Origin: Chryseobacterium joostei
GTDB taxonomy: Bacteria > Bacteroidota > Bacteroidia > Flavobacteriales > Weeksellaceae
Assembly (NCBI RefSeq): GCF_003815775.1
Contig: NZ_CP033926.1
Coordinates: forward strand, 1,178,001-1,242,000
Direction: 5' to 3'
Length of the DNA stretch: 64,000 bases
Position 1 is the stretch's first letter; every line of letters starts with the position of its first letter. The position numbers were made by a program, and so were the translations under genes. The notes beneath the pieces are model-generated. The model was not told the DNA's origin and did no database searches. It saw only the letters and a program-made list of their open reading frames with translations. Positions 8,321 to 16,267 of the stretch are shown piece by piece.

Positions 8321-10351
8321 TTAATGTTCTTCTGATTTATTAGAAATTGTACTGCTCATCAGGTCATCTGCTTTTTTATCCAATCCTGAGCTTAGTGGCA
8401 GGAAAAACTTCAAAGGATGCTTTGTAAAATATCTGAAAATCTCTTTGTAGATCTCACTCACTTGTCCGAAATTCATCTTTCGTGATCTAAAGGCAAGGAA
8501 CATAGATAAACTGAAACTTACCAGGAAGTTGAAGAATCCAATTAAGAATACCGTTACAAAAGAGATCCAGAAAGTATAGGAATCTACAGAGAAGTCTTTT
8601 CCATACAATCCCAGTGCAAAGTTTCCGGCTGCAAAGGTAATGTGTCTGATATCAAGATCAAGCCCAAAGAACATTCCCACAGGCGCTGTAGCACCAAGGA
8701 AAACTCCGAACCAAAAGTTGGAAACAATTCCCGGCCAGTTCTTGGCATAATACTTAGACAGGCCTTTCGCAAATTTTTTCCCGAAGAAACTTCTGATAGA
8801 AAGGTTCTTGGCAATTCTCTCAGGAATTTGATAGAATACGGAGTTATTTCCGATATTTCCTGAAATAATCCCTGAAATAAAAAGATAAAACCCTGCAATA
8901 CTGGCATGCAGAATCGCCTTGGATTTAAAAGGATCAAGGTCCTTTAATAATTTATCTGATCTTTCTACAGCCAAATTTTGGGAGAAGAATACATCCAGTC
9001 CGTAAATAATGGCCAAGGCCACCGGAAAGGCAAGCAATACGTTCCCCACAAAGGCTATAAACTGACTTCTGAAAAGCTTAGATACAAGGTGGGCAAATTC
9101 GGTGTTATTTCTTTTGTTGTTTCCCTCTTCAGACAATACCTTGGTCATGGTAGCAGCAGTCATGGCCGGCTGCTTCGTTGCCAGCGTAAAACCCATCAAA
9201 TAAATCATGATGAAGCCCATGGCATAGTTCATTGAATACAGGAATGCGTGCGAAAAATCACTTCCCGGAATATATCCATACAGCATTTTCAATACACAAA
9301 GCGCACCCACAATAATTCCACCACCACTCGCCTTATAGAACATTGTCATATATTCCTTTCTGGTAGAAGTGATATAATGTGTTCCGGTTTCTGCGGTATG
9401 ATTGGTAATAAGGTGAGAAATTAACCTTGTACTGTCGTTGATAAGATCTGCAATATTGTTTTTATGAGATTTATAATTCAAAATATTAAAAACCAATTGC
9501 TTGGACTTAATAAGAACATCTTCTTCATTATCAATAACCAAGAGCTGTACAATCTCATAGATTCTATCTGTCTGCTGTTTGATCTTCAGCAAGGATTGAT
9601 TAATCTTCCCTGAAATACCATATTTAGCAGAATTTTTAAAAGCGATATTAACAAATTCAATACATTGTTCTGAATAAATCTTAATCTGCTTATATCTACT
9701 GTCCTTGGAGTGTAGCTGAAGTTCAGGATCTTTTACAAGGTCTTCTGCCAATGTTTCTAGCTCGTTTTGAAGGGCTAAAAATGGGTTATCCAGATTTCTG
9801 TACTGCGGTGCCATTCTCACAACTTCCACTTCCATTGCCATCCCTGTTACCCTCCAGGAAAGGATATTCATTGAGAAGATAAGTTCCTTTTTTACATTGG
9901 GTTTAGTAATAAAATCTGCTGCGCCTAAAAGATTCAAAAATTCATTGATCTCATTTTCAGGAAGATTATGAAGATATTCAAGATCTTTTTTCGGTCTAAG
10001 ACTTATATTATCAATCATATACCATACCGTTTTTTCGTTTTCAACGGGTGGTAAAACCTTGTTCAGGATTCTCTTTTTAAGTTCCGGGAAAAAGGCATTT
10101 TCAGAAAGAATATTCGCCTCTGTCAACGACAGGTTGAAAGGTCTTCCCTTAAAGATATTATGAATGTAATGTTTAAAGTTTTCCGCAAAATTCGGATTGC
10201 TTCTCAGGAAATTGAGCACATCTGTAAAGTCTGCCCTTTTAACGCTCTCTAAAAACTCTGCAAAAGGCTCTAAAGAAAGGGTTTCGTTCTTAAAAGAAAA
10301 GTATTTTTTAAGAACTGACTCAAAATTTGTGCTGGAATTAAAGAATTTCAT
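8321..10351 (-). CDS. Gcr-type 'site-specific recombinase' membrane protein
   Basis: The 676-residue protein fits the family named after the gonococcal gcr gene ('site-specific recombinase', PF10136). The N-terminal half (residues 1-330) is helical and soluble. The C-terminal half has about six membrane segments, starting with KASGGGIIVGALCVLKMLYG (about residue 345) and ending in FLIGFFNFLVSFSLSMFLAF. A conserved stretch, TLATKQPAMTAATM, lies near residue 398. There is no known recombinase catalytic motif, and a multi-pass membrane protein is an unlikely recombinase, so the family name may mislead. It is followed 13 bases away by mtgA on the same strand, so the two may share a transcript. 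Confidence 0.85.
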   Translation of the reverse strand: MKFFNSSTNFESVLKKYFSFKNETLSLEPFAEFLESVKRADFTDVLNFLRSNPNFAENFKHYIHNIFKGRPFNLSLTEANILSENAFFPELKKRILNKVLPPVENEKTVWYMIDNISLRPKKDLEYLHNLPENEINEFLNLLGAADFITKPNVKKELIFSMNILSWRVTGMAMEVEVVRMAPQYRNLDNPFLALQNELETLAEDLVKDPELQLHSKDSRYKQIKIYSEQCIEFVNIAFKNSAKYGISGKINQSLLKIKQQTDRIYEIVQLLVIDNEEDVLIKSKQLVFNILNYKSHKNNIADLINDSTRLISHLITNHTAETGTHYITSTRKEYMTMFYKASGGGIIVGALCVLKMLYGYIPGSDFSHAFLYSMNYAMGFIMIYLMGFTLATKQPAMTAATMTKVLSEEGNNKRNNTEFAHLVSKLFRSQFIAFVGNVLLAFPVALAIIYGLDVFFSQNLAVERSDKLLKDLDPFKSKAILHASIAGFYLFISGIISGNIGNNSVFYQIPERIAKNLSIRSFFGKKFAKGLSKYYAKNWPGIVSNFWFGVFLGATAPVGMFFGLDLDIRHITFAAGNFALGLYGKDFSVDSYTFWISFVTVFLIGFFNFLVSFSLSMFLAFRSRKMNFGQVSEIYKEIFRYFTKHPLKFFLPLSSGLDKKADDLMSSTISNKSEEH

Positions 10352-10364
10352 TAGTACAAAGATA

Positions 10365-11009
10365 CTATTTCAAACTCACATTCCTCATCTGTCTCATGAT
10401 CCAATTGTGTTTCTTTCTCAAATATGGGGATGGATTCCTTGGATCATACTTCTTTGGATTGGGCAGTACAGCGGCAATCCATGCTGCATCTGAAGCACTT
10501 AGATCTTTGGATGATTTTCCAAAATAATACTGTGCTGCCGCCTCAACACCAAATACCCCCTGCCCCATTTCAATGGAATTCAGGTATCTTTCAAGGATAA
10601 TATCCTTGCCCCATACTTTTTCAATAATGAAAGTATAAACAGCTTCTAGTCCTTTTCTTACCCAGCTTCTGCCCTGCCAAAGGAAAACATTCTTTGCGGT
10701 CTGCTGAGAAATGGTACTTCCGCCTCTTATTTTTTTTCCTTGCTCATTATGCTTCATAGCTTTTTCGATGGCTGTATAATCGAAACCGTTATGATCAAAG
10801 AATTTTTGATCCTCTGAAGCAATTACTGCTTTCTTTACATTATTTCCCATTTCATCATAGGAAATATAATCTCTGTGCAATTTTCCGTATTCAAAAAGCC
10901 CTCCTATCTGTGTAAGAGTTATAGGCGGATTAAAAAATCTGCCCCAGATGATAAAAACCACGTTCAGAACAAGAACGATGAAAATAAGCTGTTTAATTTT
11001 TTTCCACAT
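10365..11009 (-). CDS. mtgA: monofunctional peptidoglycan transglycosylase
   Basis: The 214-residue product has one N-terminal membrane anchor (residues about 7-23) followed by a GT51 glycosyltransferase domain. The catalytic Glu is in VIASEDQKFFDHNGFD (about residues 63-78), and further family motifs are GGSTISQQTAKNVFL (about 97-111) and RKGLEAVYTFIIEKVWGK. It polymerises lipid II into glycan strands at the outer face of the inner membrane. Length is normal for MtgA, with no transpeptidase domain. It lies directly upstream of the Gcr-type gene. Confidence 0.95.
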   Translation of the reverse strand: MWKKIKQLIFIVLVLNVVFIIWGRFFNPPITLTQIGGLFEYGKLHRDYISYDEMGNNVKKAVIASEDQKFFDHNGFDYTAIEKAMKHNEQGKKIRGGSTISQQTAKNVFLWQGRSWVRKGLEAVYTFIIEKVWGKDIILERYLNSIEMGQGVFGVEAAAQYYFGKSSKDLSASDAAWIAAVLPNPKKYDPRNPSPYLRKKHNWIMRQMRNVSLK

Positions 11010-11051
11010 AACTTTTAAAAAGGAAAGGCAAAAATAAGCAAATACTCCGAT

Positions 11052-12098
11052 TTACTGCAATTCTTTCATATAGGTAAGTTGATAATCCGGCAAAAGTTCA
11101 GGGTGAAAGATTTTAATGTAGTCTTTCAGGATCAAATCGGCTCTTACGACGCCACTTTCAAAGAAGTCATTGGCTTTTTGCTTTTCCTTTCCTGCAATGG
11201 TATAAATTTCACCTTTATTGAATACATCCAGCTTTCCGTAGAAAGGATTCATTCCCAGCATTTCCTTTTTTGAAGTATGGCTCCCCGCATTTACCCAGTA
11301 CTGAACACCTCCTGCTTTGGCGTATACCTCCTCAAAGCTCATGGTAAGGGCTTTTTCTTCCTTACTATCTTTCATAATGTAATTCGCGTTGGCGTCAGCA
11401 ATATAATGTGCTACAGAAGTATTTCCTCCCGGAAGATACCATACATCACCATACATTTCATTAGCTAATACTACAGGTTTTTCTTTTGCTTTCAATGCCA
11501 GCTGCTTCAGATCATTATAGTTTTTCTCAACTTCCTGATATTTGGCTTCAGCTTCTTTTTCCTTTCCGAAAAACTCTCCAAAAAGCTTTATATAAGCTGT
11601 CTTTTGCAATGGCTGTTGCTCCATATACTCATCCAAAAACACAACCTGAATTCCATTGTTCTTCAATAATTGATATGTGTTGTCAAAACTTGCAATATAA
11701 TTAGTGAAAATAGCATCCGGCTTCATGGAAATAATTTTTTCCACATCGTATTTCTGCTCGCTACCTACATTTTGAATCTTTCCAGCTTTAAGCAGGTTCT
11801 GAATCTTTTCTGAGTAAATATATTCCGGACTTGAAACTCCTATGATCAGATTTTCCACTCCCAGTTCTGAAATATACCCCGCCATACTTGCATTGAGTAG
11901 GATAATTTTCTTGAAAGGAGTTTGATTTTTATTAAAATTATAGGTGAAATTTCCCGATTTTAGTTCCAAGATACCATCCTGATCTTTAAATTGGGTACGA
12001 CTCGAGATATTTGTCCAATCTGAGGACGAAATTTTTGTTTCTCTTTTACAGGCAATTAGCGAAAATACCGTAAATAAAAGTAAAATTTTCTGTTTCAT
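11052..12098 (-). CDS. ABC-transporter substrate-binding lipoprotein (siderophore/cobalamin type)
   Basis: The 348-residue protein has a lipoprotein signal (LLLFTVFSLIAC, Cys at about residue 17). It has the helical-backbone fold of class III periplasmic binding proteins (BtuF/FepB type): KKIILLNASMAGYISELGVENLIIGVSSPEY and then DAIFTNYIASF, a 'GKIQNVGS...DVEKIISMKPDAI' segment, and a C-terminal 'VNAGSHTSKKEML' part. Such proteins capture siderophores, haem or vitamin B12. No permease or ATPase gene is adjacent, so the ligand is not known. The start is 60 bases from tRNA-Arg on the other strand. Confidence 0.85.
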   Translation of the reverse strand: MKQKILLLFTVFSLIACKRETKISSSDWTNISSRTQFKDQDGILELKSGNFTYNFNKNQTPFKKIILLNASMAGYISELGVENLIIGVSSPEYIYSEKIQNLLKAGKIQNVGSEQKYDVEKIISMKPDAIFTNYIASFDNTYQLLKNNGIQVVFLDEYMEQQPLQKTAYIKLFGEFFGKEKEAEAKYQEVEKNYNDLKQLALKAKEKPVVLANEMYGDVWYLPGGNTSVAHYIADANANYIMKDSKEEKALTMSFEEVYAKAGGVQYWVNAGSHTSKKEMLGMNPFYGKLDVFNKGEIYTIAGKEKQKANDFFESGVVRADLILKDYIKIFHPELLPDYQLTYMKELQ

Positions 12099-12122
12099 CT
12101 TTCAAAGAAAAGAAAAAAGTGC

Positions 12123-12130
12123 TATATTTG
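12123..12130 (+). promoter_or_regulatory. Bacteroidota -7 promoter box of tRNA-Arg
   Basis: TATATTTG matches the Bacteroidota primary sigma -7 consensus TAnnTTTG and lies 29 bases before the mature tRNA. No clear -33 TTG was seen at the usual distance. Confidence 0.65.
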
Positions 12131-12158
12131 CAAACCCTTAAACAACAAGGTAACACAA

Positions 12159-12232
12159 GGCCTCGTGGCGCAACTGAATAGCGCATCTGATTACGGCTCA
12201 GAAGGTTACAGGTTTGAATCCTGTCGAGGTCA
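12159..12232 (+). tRNA. tRNA-Arg (anticodon ACG)
   Basis: The cloverleaf can be drawn by hand. The acceptor GGCCTCG pairs with CGAGGTC (one G-T pair), the D stem is GCGC/GCGC, the anticodon stem is TCTGA/TCAGA with loop TTACGGC (ACG at positions 34-36), and the T stem is ACAGG/CCTGT with loop TTTGAAT. The discriminator base is A at 12232, and no CCA is encoded. The gene is intact although a recombinase reading frame overlaps its 3' half from the other strand. Confidence 0.95.
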
Positions 12233-12240
12233 CAAGACGG
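12198..12240. other. probable island attachment site (one end) in the tRNA-Arg 3' half
   Basis: Chromosomal genes end at this tRNA and the island recombinase begins right after it, so the recombination core probably lies in or just after the tRNA 3' half. The core and its exact limits cannot be set because the matching repeat at the far end is not in this window. Confidence 0.6.
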
Positions 12241-13769
12241 GGGTTTAAATTTTTCGAATTTAAATCCCCTTTTTTTTGCTTAGATAACTCCCTCCTAATC
12301 AGGAAGATACTATCAACAAAAGAGTTGATTTTGCTAGTTTGAAAATCGCTTCCATCAAAAATTATCTTTTCAGGGTATATCAAACTTACAATTGCGCGCT
12401 TGTCTATAGGGCTAGCATTTATATACCTCTCTGAAATATTTCCAACTATTTTTAGTGCTTTGCCAATTTTATCTTCTACGCCTTCTTTTCGTTCTGACTT
12501 TACCAACAGGCTAAGTTTATATTCAAGGTCATCCAGTTCTCCTTTATATCTATTTTTAATATCCCTAAAATCCTCTTCATCAATTTTGTCTGACAGGTAC
12601 ATATCCCGCGCCTTACTAATTCTATCATTTAATTCACTAATTCTGCTCTTAAGCGTACTACGTTCACCATCAAAATTCTCAGAAGTAGACTTTGTATTTT
12701 TTACGATGATCTTCTTTAAGATTTCTAAGACTCCTGTCGGAAAATCATATTTGGAAAGCTCTTCTTTAAAAAGTTTGTTAACTTTATCAGAATGGTGTCT
12801 AAATCCACAGGCTGTGGTACAATGATAATAGTAATAATGTTTTGTATGCCCCTTTGAACTACTCGCCGTCAGATTCTTTCCACAATTTGGACAAAGCAGA
12901 AGACCACGGAGAGGATATCTTTCTTCATTAATTATCCTTCCTCCTGGCAATCTGAGATCTTTTGTACCTTTCTTTTTCAGGACATACTGAACCTTTAAAA
13001 ACAACTCCTCCGAAATTAATGCTTCATGTTTTCCCGGCACAATATCCTCCTCTTCATTTTTATAAGCACGCACATATATTTTACCACAATAAGTAACATT
13101 CCTCAGTGCAACCATAAAAGCATTACTAGAAATATTTTTACCCTCTCTTTTATTCATTTCCACTCTCACCTTTGCAGTTGGAAGATGGCCTTTTGCCACT
13201 TGTTCAAAAGCCCAGATTATATTCGAAGCTTCTGGTTCTTTAACAGCAACATACTTTCTACCATCCTCAGTACACTTGTTTACATAACCGTAAGGGGCTA
13301 TTCCCATCAACCGCCCTTCCTTAATTGCACGTCGCATTCCATTGGTCACGTTTAGTGCTCTCCTATCATTCTCAACTTCAGGAGTTGACAGGTAAATAGC
13401 CAAGAGCACTTTATTTTCGGGTATACTTAGATCCAATGGCTGTTCAATCGCCTGAGGTAATATATTATTTTTTTTAAGGTGTCCAATCATTTGGTAGGCT
13501 TCGGAGGTATTCCTGCTGAATCTGTCCCATTTAGTAAACAAAATTAAGCGCTCCTCGCGATATCCGCGGCTCCTTTTAAAACTTTGTAGATAATTTTTCC
13601 ACTCGGGCCGATCAAAACTTTTGGCAGAATGGTCTTCGAAAATTACTCTGTCGATCGTAATAGCTAGCCTATCACAATGAAGACGCAAACGCTCTTCCTG
13701 GTCCCTTTGCGAGTACCCCTTATCTGCCTGTTCGTCTGTAGATACTCGGATATATAAATCTGCGATCAT
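12198..13769 (-). CDS. large serine recombinase (island integrase)
   Basis: The 523-residue protein starts MIADLYIRVSTDEQADKGYS, where Ser10 is the expected catalytic serine of the resolvase domain (residues 1-150; Arg-rich DRFSRNTSEAY near residue 86). A recombinase domain follows (about 160-270), then a zinc ribbon (CPNCGK near 300, with two further Cys in HCTTACGFRHH), a coiled-coil segment (about 370-440) and a basic tail. Such enzymes integrate and excise DNA between att sites. The final 18 residues or so, NLNPRLVTSTGFKPVTF and the stop, are the complement of the tRNA-Arg 3' half and its terminator. The stop therefore comes from the chromosome and would probably change after excision. 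Confidence 0.93.
   Translation of the reverse strand: MIADLYIRVSTDEQADKGYSQRDQEERLRLHCDRLAITIDRVIFEDHSAKSFDRPEWKNYLQSFKRSRGYREERLILFTKWDRFSRNTSEAYQMIGHLKKNNILPQAIEQPLDLSIPENKVLLAIYLSTPEVENDRRALNVTNGMRRAIKEGRLMGIAPYGYVNKCTEDGRKYVAVKEPEASNIIWAFEQVAKGHLPTAKVRVEMNKREGKNISSNAFMVALRNVTYCGKIYVRAYKNEEEDIVPGKHEALISEELFLKVQYVLKKKGTKDLRLPGGRIINEERYPLRGLLLCPNCGKNLTASSSKGHTKHYYYYHCTTACGFRHHSDKVNKLFKEELSKYDFPTGVLEILKKIIVKNTKSTSENFDGERSTLKSRISELNDRISKARDMYLSDKIDEEDFRDIKNRYKGELDDLEYKLSLLVKSERKEGVEDKIGKALKIVGNISERYINASPIDKRAIVSLIYPEKIIFDGSDFQTSKINSFVDSIFLIRRELSKQKKGDLNSKNLNPRLVTSTGFKPVTF
12239..12277 (+). terminator. intrinsic terminator of tRNA-Arg
   Basis: A 13-bp stem (GGGGGTTTAAATT, loop TTTCG, AATTTAAATCCCC; one G-T pair) is followed by eight T residues. 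It lies just after the tRNA and also inside the C-terminal codons of the recombinase on the opposite strand. Confidence 0.88.
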
Positions 13770-13883
13770 AATTCAGTTATTTAATTTGGTAATGAAATTA
13801 GAAGTGCCAACAAGAGAATTAGCAACCGTCTGATCCTTAAAAATTTACTAGAAAATCTAATTACACAAAATTACAAAAAACTT

Positions 13884-14114
13884 TTAATCGGGAGAGAATA
13901 TTTCCTTGATGGTGATCCTTGCCAATAGATGCAAAAACTCCATGATTTTTATTGCTTCCTCTTCATCCACATCAATACCTGCCTCTTTTAGCATTATCAT
14001 TGACTGTTCAATGGGCAACTCATCCAATTTCATAAGGTGGTCAAGTCCAATATCTTTCAAATTTGAACCATTCCCACTATAACTGCTTCCATTTCTTCTT
14101 TTTTTTGTAGCCAT
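13884..14114 (-). CDS. small protein of unknown function
   Basis: The 76-residue product begins with a basic, Ser/Gly-rich tail (MATKKRRNGSSYSGNGSN). It continues with an acidic helical part containing LKEAGIDVDEEEAIKIMEFLHLLARI. I do not recognise it. It lies between the recombinase and a divergent small gene, the usual place for small accessory proteins of integrated elements. A role as an excision or regulatory factor would be speculation. Confidence 0.6.
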   Translation of the reverse strand: MATKKRRNGSSYSGNGSNLKDIGLDHLMKLDELPIEQSMIMLKEAGIDVDEEEAIKIMEFLHLLARITIKEIFSPD

Positions 14115-14302
14115 TCTGCATAATTATTTTCGGAATCGAAAAATTACCAACATTGCATGGCCAACATCTAAATCAGTGTAAAACTTACCTTAAATAACCT
14201 ACACTTTCCTAATAAGCTCTGTATAATGCGAAAGCATCGAGTTGTATTAATTATCACCAAGAATTGCTAAATTTATATAGGCGAATAGTAATGTTATATA
14301 AA

Positions 14303-14545
14303 ATGGGTAATTTGTTCGAGAACAGTAAGTTTGAAATCGAGGTCAATGGCTTAAAAGTTGTTGTAATTGAACACACTTTAAAGGATCAGCAAATTTTTCG
14401 TCTCGTTTTTGACGATAATAGAGCTCCCTTGGTAATAACTTCGGCCAGAACGTGGGAAGGTGAAGTCTGGACAAGTATTCCACAAGGAAGACAGAAAGAG
14501 GCGGAGCTATTCGGTAAAGAAATTAGTGAACATTTAAAAACTTAA
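14303..14545 (+). CDS. small protein of unknown function
   Basis: The product from ATG 14303 has 80 residues (MGNLFENSKFEIEVNG...). It is probably a small beta-rich fold with strands EIEVNGLKVVVIEHT and QIFRLVFDDN, ending TSIPQGRQKEAELFGKEISEH. ATG 14291 and an upstream TTG at 14264 are in frame, but the shorter form looks more like a folded start. It ends 4 bases before the SRAP gene, so the two are probably one transcript. No family was recognised. Confidence 0.6.
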   Translation: MGNLFENSKFEIEVNGLKVVVIEHTLKDQQIFRLVFDDNRAPLVITSARTWEGEVWTSIPQGRQKEAELFGKEISEHLKT

Positions 14546-14549
14546 TCAT

Positions 14550-15377
14550 ATGTGTTATTACAATGGACAACGGGTATCTAGAGATGAATTCATTCGCTTA
14601 ATGGATCTGGAAAAAGCAGTAATGAATTATGATTTTTTAGATCAAGAAATTCACGAAGGATTTAACTACGGAAATATTGCTGTTTTATGCCCAACGGAAG
14701 ATAAATGCAATTTCGATATCGTCCAAATGGAATGGGGATTTATCCCTTCTTATACAAAAAACAGAGAAGATGTAAAGAAAATGCGTTTTGGCTATAAAGA
14801 TGGGAACGGAAAATGGTACCAGGCTTACACAACATTAAATGCAAAAGGTGAAGAGCTGCTTATGAAGGATGAAAATACAGGTCGTGAAAAAATGTTTCGG
14901 AAAGCGGCGCTGGAAAGACGATGTTTAATACTGTCAAGTGAATTTTATGAATGGAGACATATTTACCGTCTAAACAAGAGAACTAATCAACCGCTCAAAA
15001 CAGCGGATAAATATCCTTATCACATCGGTCTCAAAAACAAGAATTATTTTTTTATTGCTGCAATCTGGCAAAATTGGACTGATAAGGACACAGGAGAAAC
15101 GGTGGATACCGTGGCTCTGGTAACAACAGAAGCAAATCCTCTAATGAGACAAATTCATAACTCTAAAAATCGTATGCCTACCATGTTGCCAGATGAACTT
15201 GCATGGGAATGGATGATGCAAGATCTTAGTGAAGAACGAATCACAGAACTTGCAACCTATCAGATCAACACTTCTGAAATGGAAGCATATACAATTGCAA
15301 AAGATTTTAAGACCACCGGTACTCCAACCAAAGCCTTTGTGTATTCGGAAGTCCCTGAACTTACATATGAGGTTTAA
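14550..15377 (+). CDS. SRAP family (YedK/HMCES-like) peptidase
   Basis: The 275-residue protein starts MCYYNGQRVSRDEF, giving the catalytic Cys2 after Met removal. It has the family motifs TTLNAKGEELL (Asn of the 'NARxE' motif), CLILSSEFYEWRH ('FYEW') and HNSKNRMPTML (the His motif). SRAP proteins form a DNA-protein crosslink with abasic sites in single-stranded DNA and are linked to the SOS response. On a mobile element they may protect single-stranded DNA during transfer or replication; this is inference. It is preceded by a small gene 4 bases upstream. Confidence 0.93.
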   Translation: MCYYNGQRVSRDEFIRLMDLEKAVMNYDFLDQEIHEGFNYGNIAVLCPTEDKCNFDIVQMEWGFIPSYTKNREDVKKMRFGYKDGNGKWYQAYTTLNAKGEELLMKDENTGREKMFRKAALERRCLILSSEFYEWRHIYRLNKRTNQPLKTADKYPYHIGLKNKNYFFIAAIWQNWTDKDTGETVDTVALVTTEANPLMRQIHNSKNRMPTMLPDELAWEWMMQDLSEERITELATYQINTSEMEAYTIAKDFKTTGTPTKAFVYSEVPELTYEV

Positions 15378-15492
15378 TAGAAGAATTCATACTTATTGCT
15401 AAAAGATCAATTTCCAAAACTATGAAATCGAGGGTATGCTCAATTCTTTTTAATATGGTGTTGCGCTGAGTATAATTAAATCGCTTATATGC

Positions 15493-16059
15493 CTACTTAA
15501 TCCAAGAAGGAGCCGGACCATGTGGAAACTTCCATTCTATTCCGGTTTCTTTCGTTAAAGAAGCTAGTTTGGCCTGAAATGTATCATACATGTAGCCATC
15601 TAGCCATTCAAACAGTGGAGCCCATTTTTTTGGAGCGCCCAACCATACTCCTACTTCAAGCTTGGGGTCTATGATAAAGCTTGAGTCTACGTAATGAATT
15701 TCTATATCTCTTTCAAAACTTGAAAGTTCTCCATGATGAGCATACTTAGCATGTCTAAAGTCAATAATTTCCTTATGGATATTAAGAAGATCTAGCGGTA
15801 TAATTTTCTCTTCAAGCTTAGTAGTTCCTGTTCCTTTACCAAAAATTCTTCCATACGATATAATTATGCTCGTTGCGAATGCGTCCATCTGCATGATATC
15901 TTTAAACATGTCATCAGACTTACGAAAGTTGGATAAACATGAATACCAAAATCTGATATTGGAAACAGCATACATGTTTAATAGCATTTTACGCATTTGC
16001 TCAATCTGTTTACTGTATTTTTGTTGAATTTCGTTAATTTCTTGTTGCGACTTTTCCAT
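15493..16059 (-). CDS. AbiU2/HEPN-like helical protein
   Basis: The 188-residue product is helical. It begins with a long charged helix (EKSQQEINEIQQKYSKQIEQ). Near residues 100-110 it has EIIDFRHAKYAHHGE, which reads as the HEPN motif R-x(4-6)-H (R102, H108/H109) of AbiU2-like and similar RNase toxins. No partner antitoxin of known type was seen. It sits about 210 bases downstream of the large nuclease/NTPase on the same strand, with no clear promoter between them, so they may work together. The HEPN call rests on a single motif and the helical content. Confidence 0.55.
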   Translation of the reverse strand: MEKSQQEINEIQQKYSKQIEQMRKMLLNMYAVSNIRFWYSCLSNFRKSDDMFKDIMQMDAFATSIIISYGRIFGKGTGTTKLEEKIIPLDLLNIHKEIIDFRHAKYAHHGELSSFERDIEIHYVDSSFIIDPKLEVGVWLGAPKKWAPLFEWLDGYMYDTFQAKLASLTKETGIEWKFPHGPAPSWIK

Positions 16060-16267
16060 TAGAATAGGTTACTTTTTAAACTGGTTATCATTTAATTGTG
16101 CATATAAAAGGGACTTACTTTGACGGACTTAATAAACTGAATTACTGCTGTCTGACACATTTTATTATTTGAAGGAGAATCATAGTACTTGTACTTTTTG
16201 CGATAGCCTCCTCTAATAATTTATTTAAAAACTGATCGACAACAAACTACTGTTCATTCAAATAAAT

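Noticed and set aside
8321..10351. Reading the Gcr-type gene as an active recombinase
   Set aside because: It has no recombinase catalytic motif and about six membrane segments; only the family name was kept.
12400..12825. Open frame of 141 codons on the plus strand inside the recombinase
   Set aside because: It is the complement of the coiled-coil part of the recombinase, a shadow frame.
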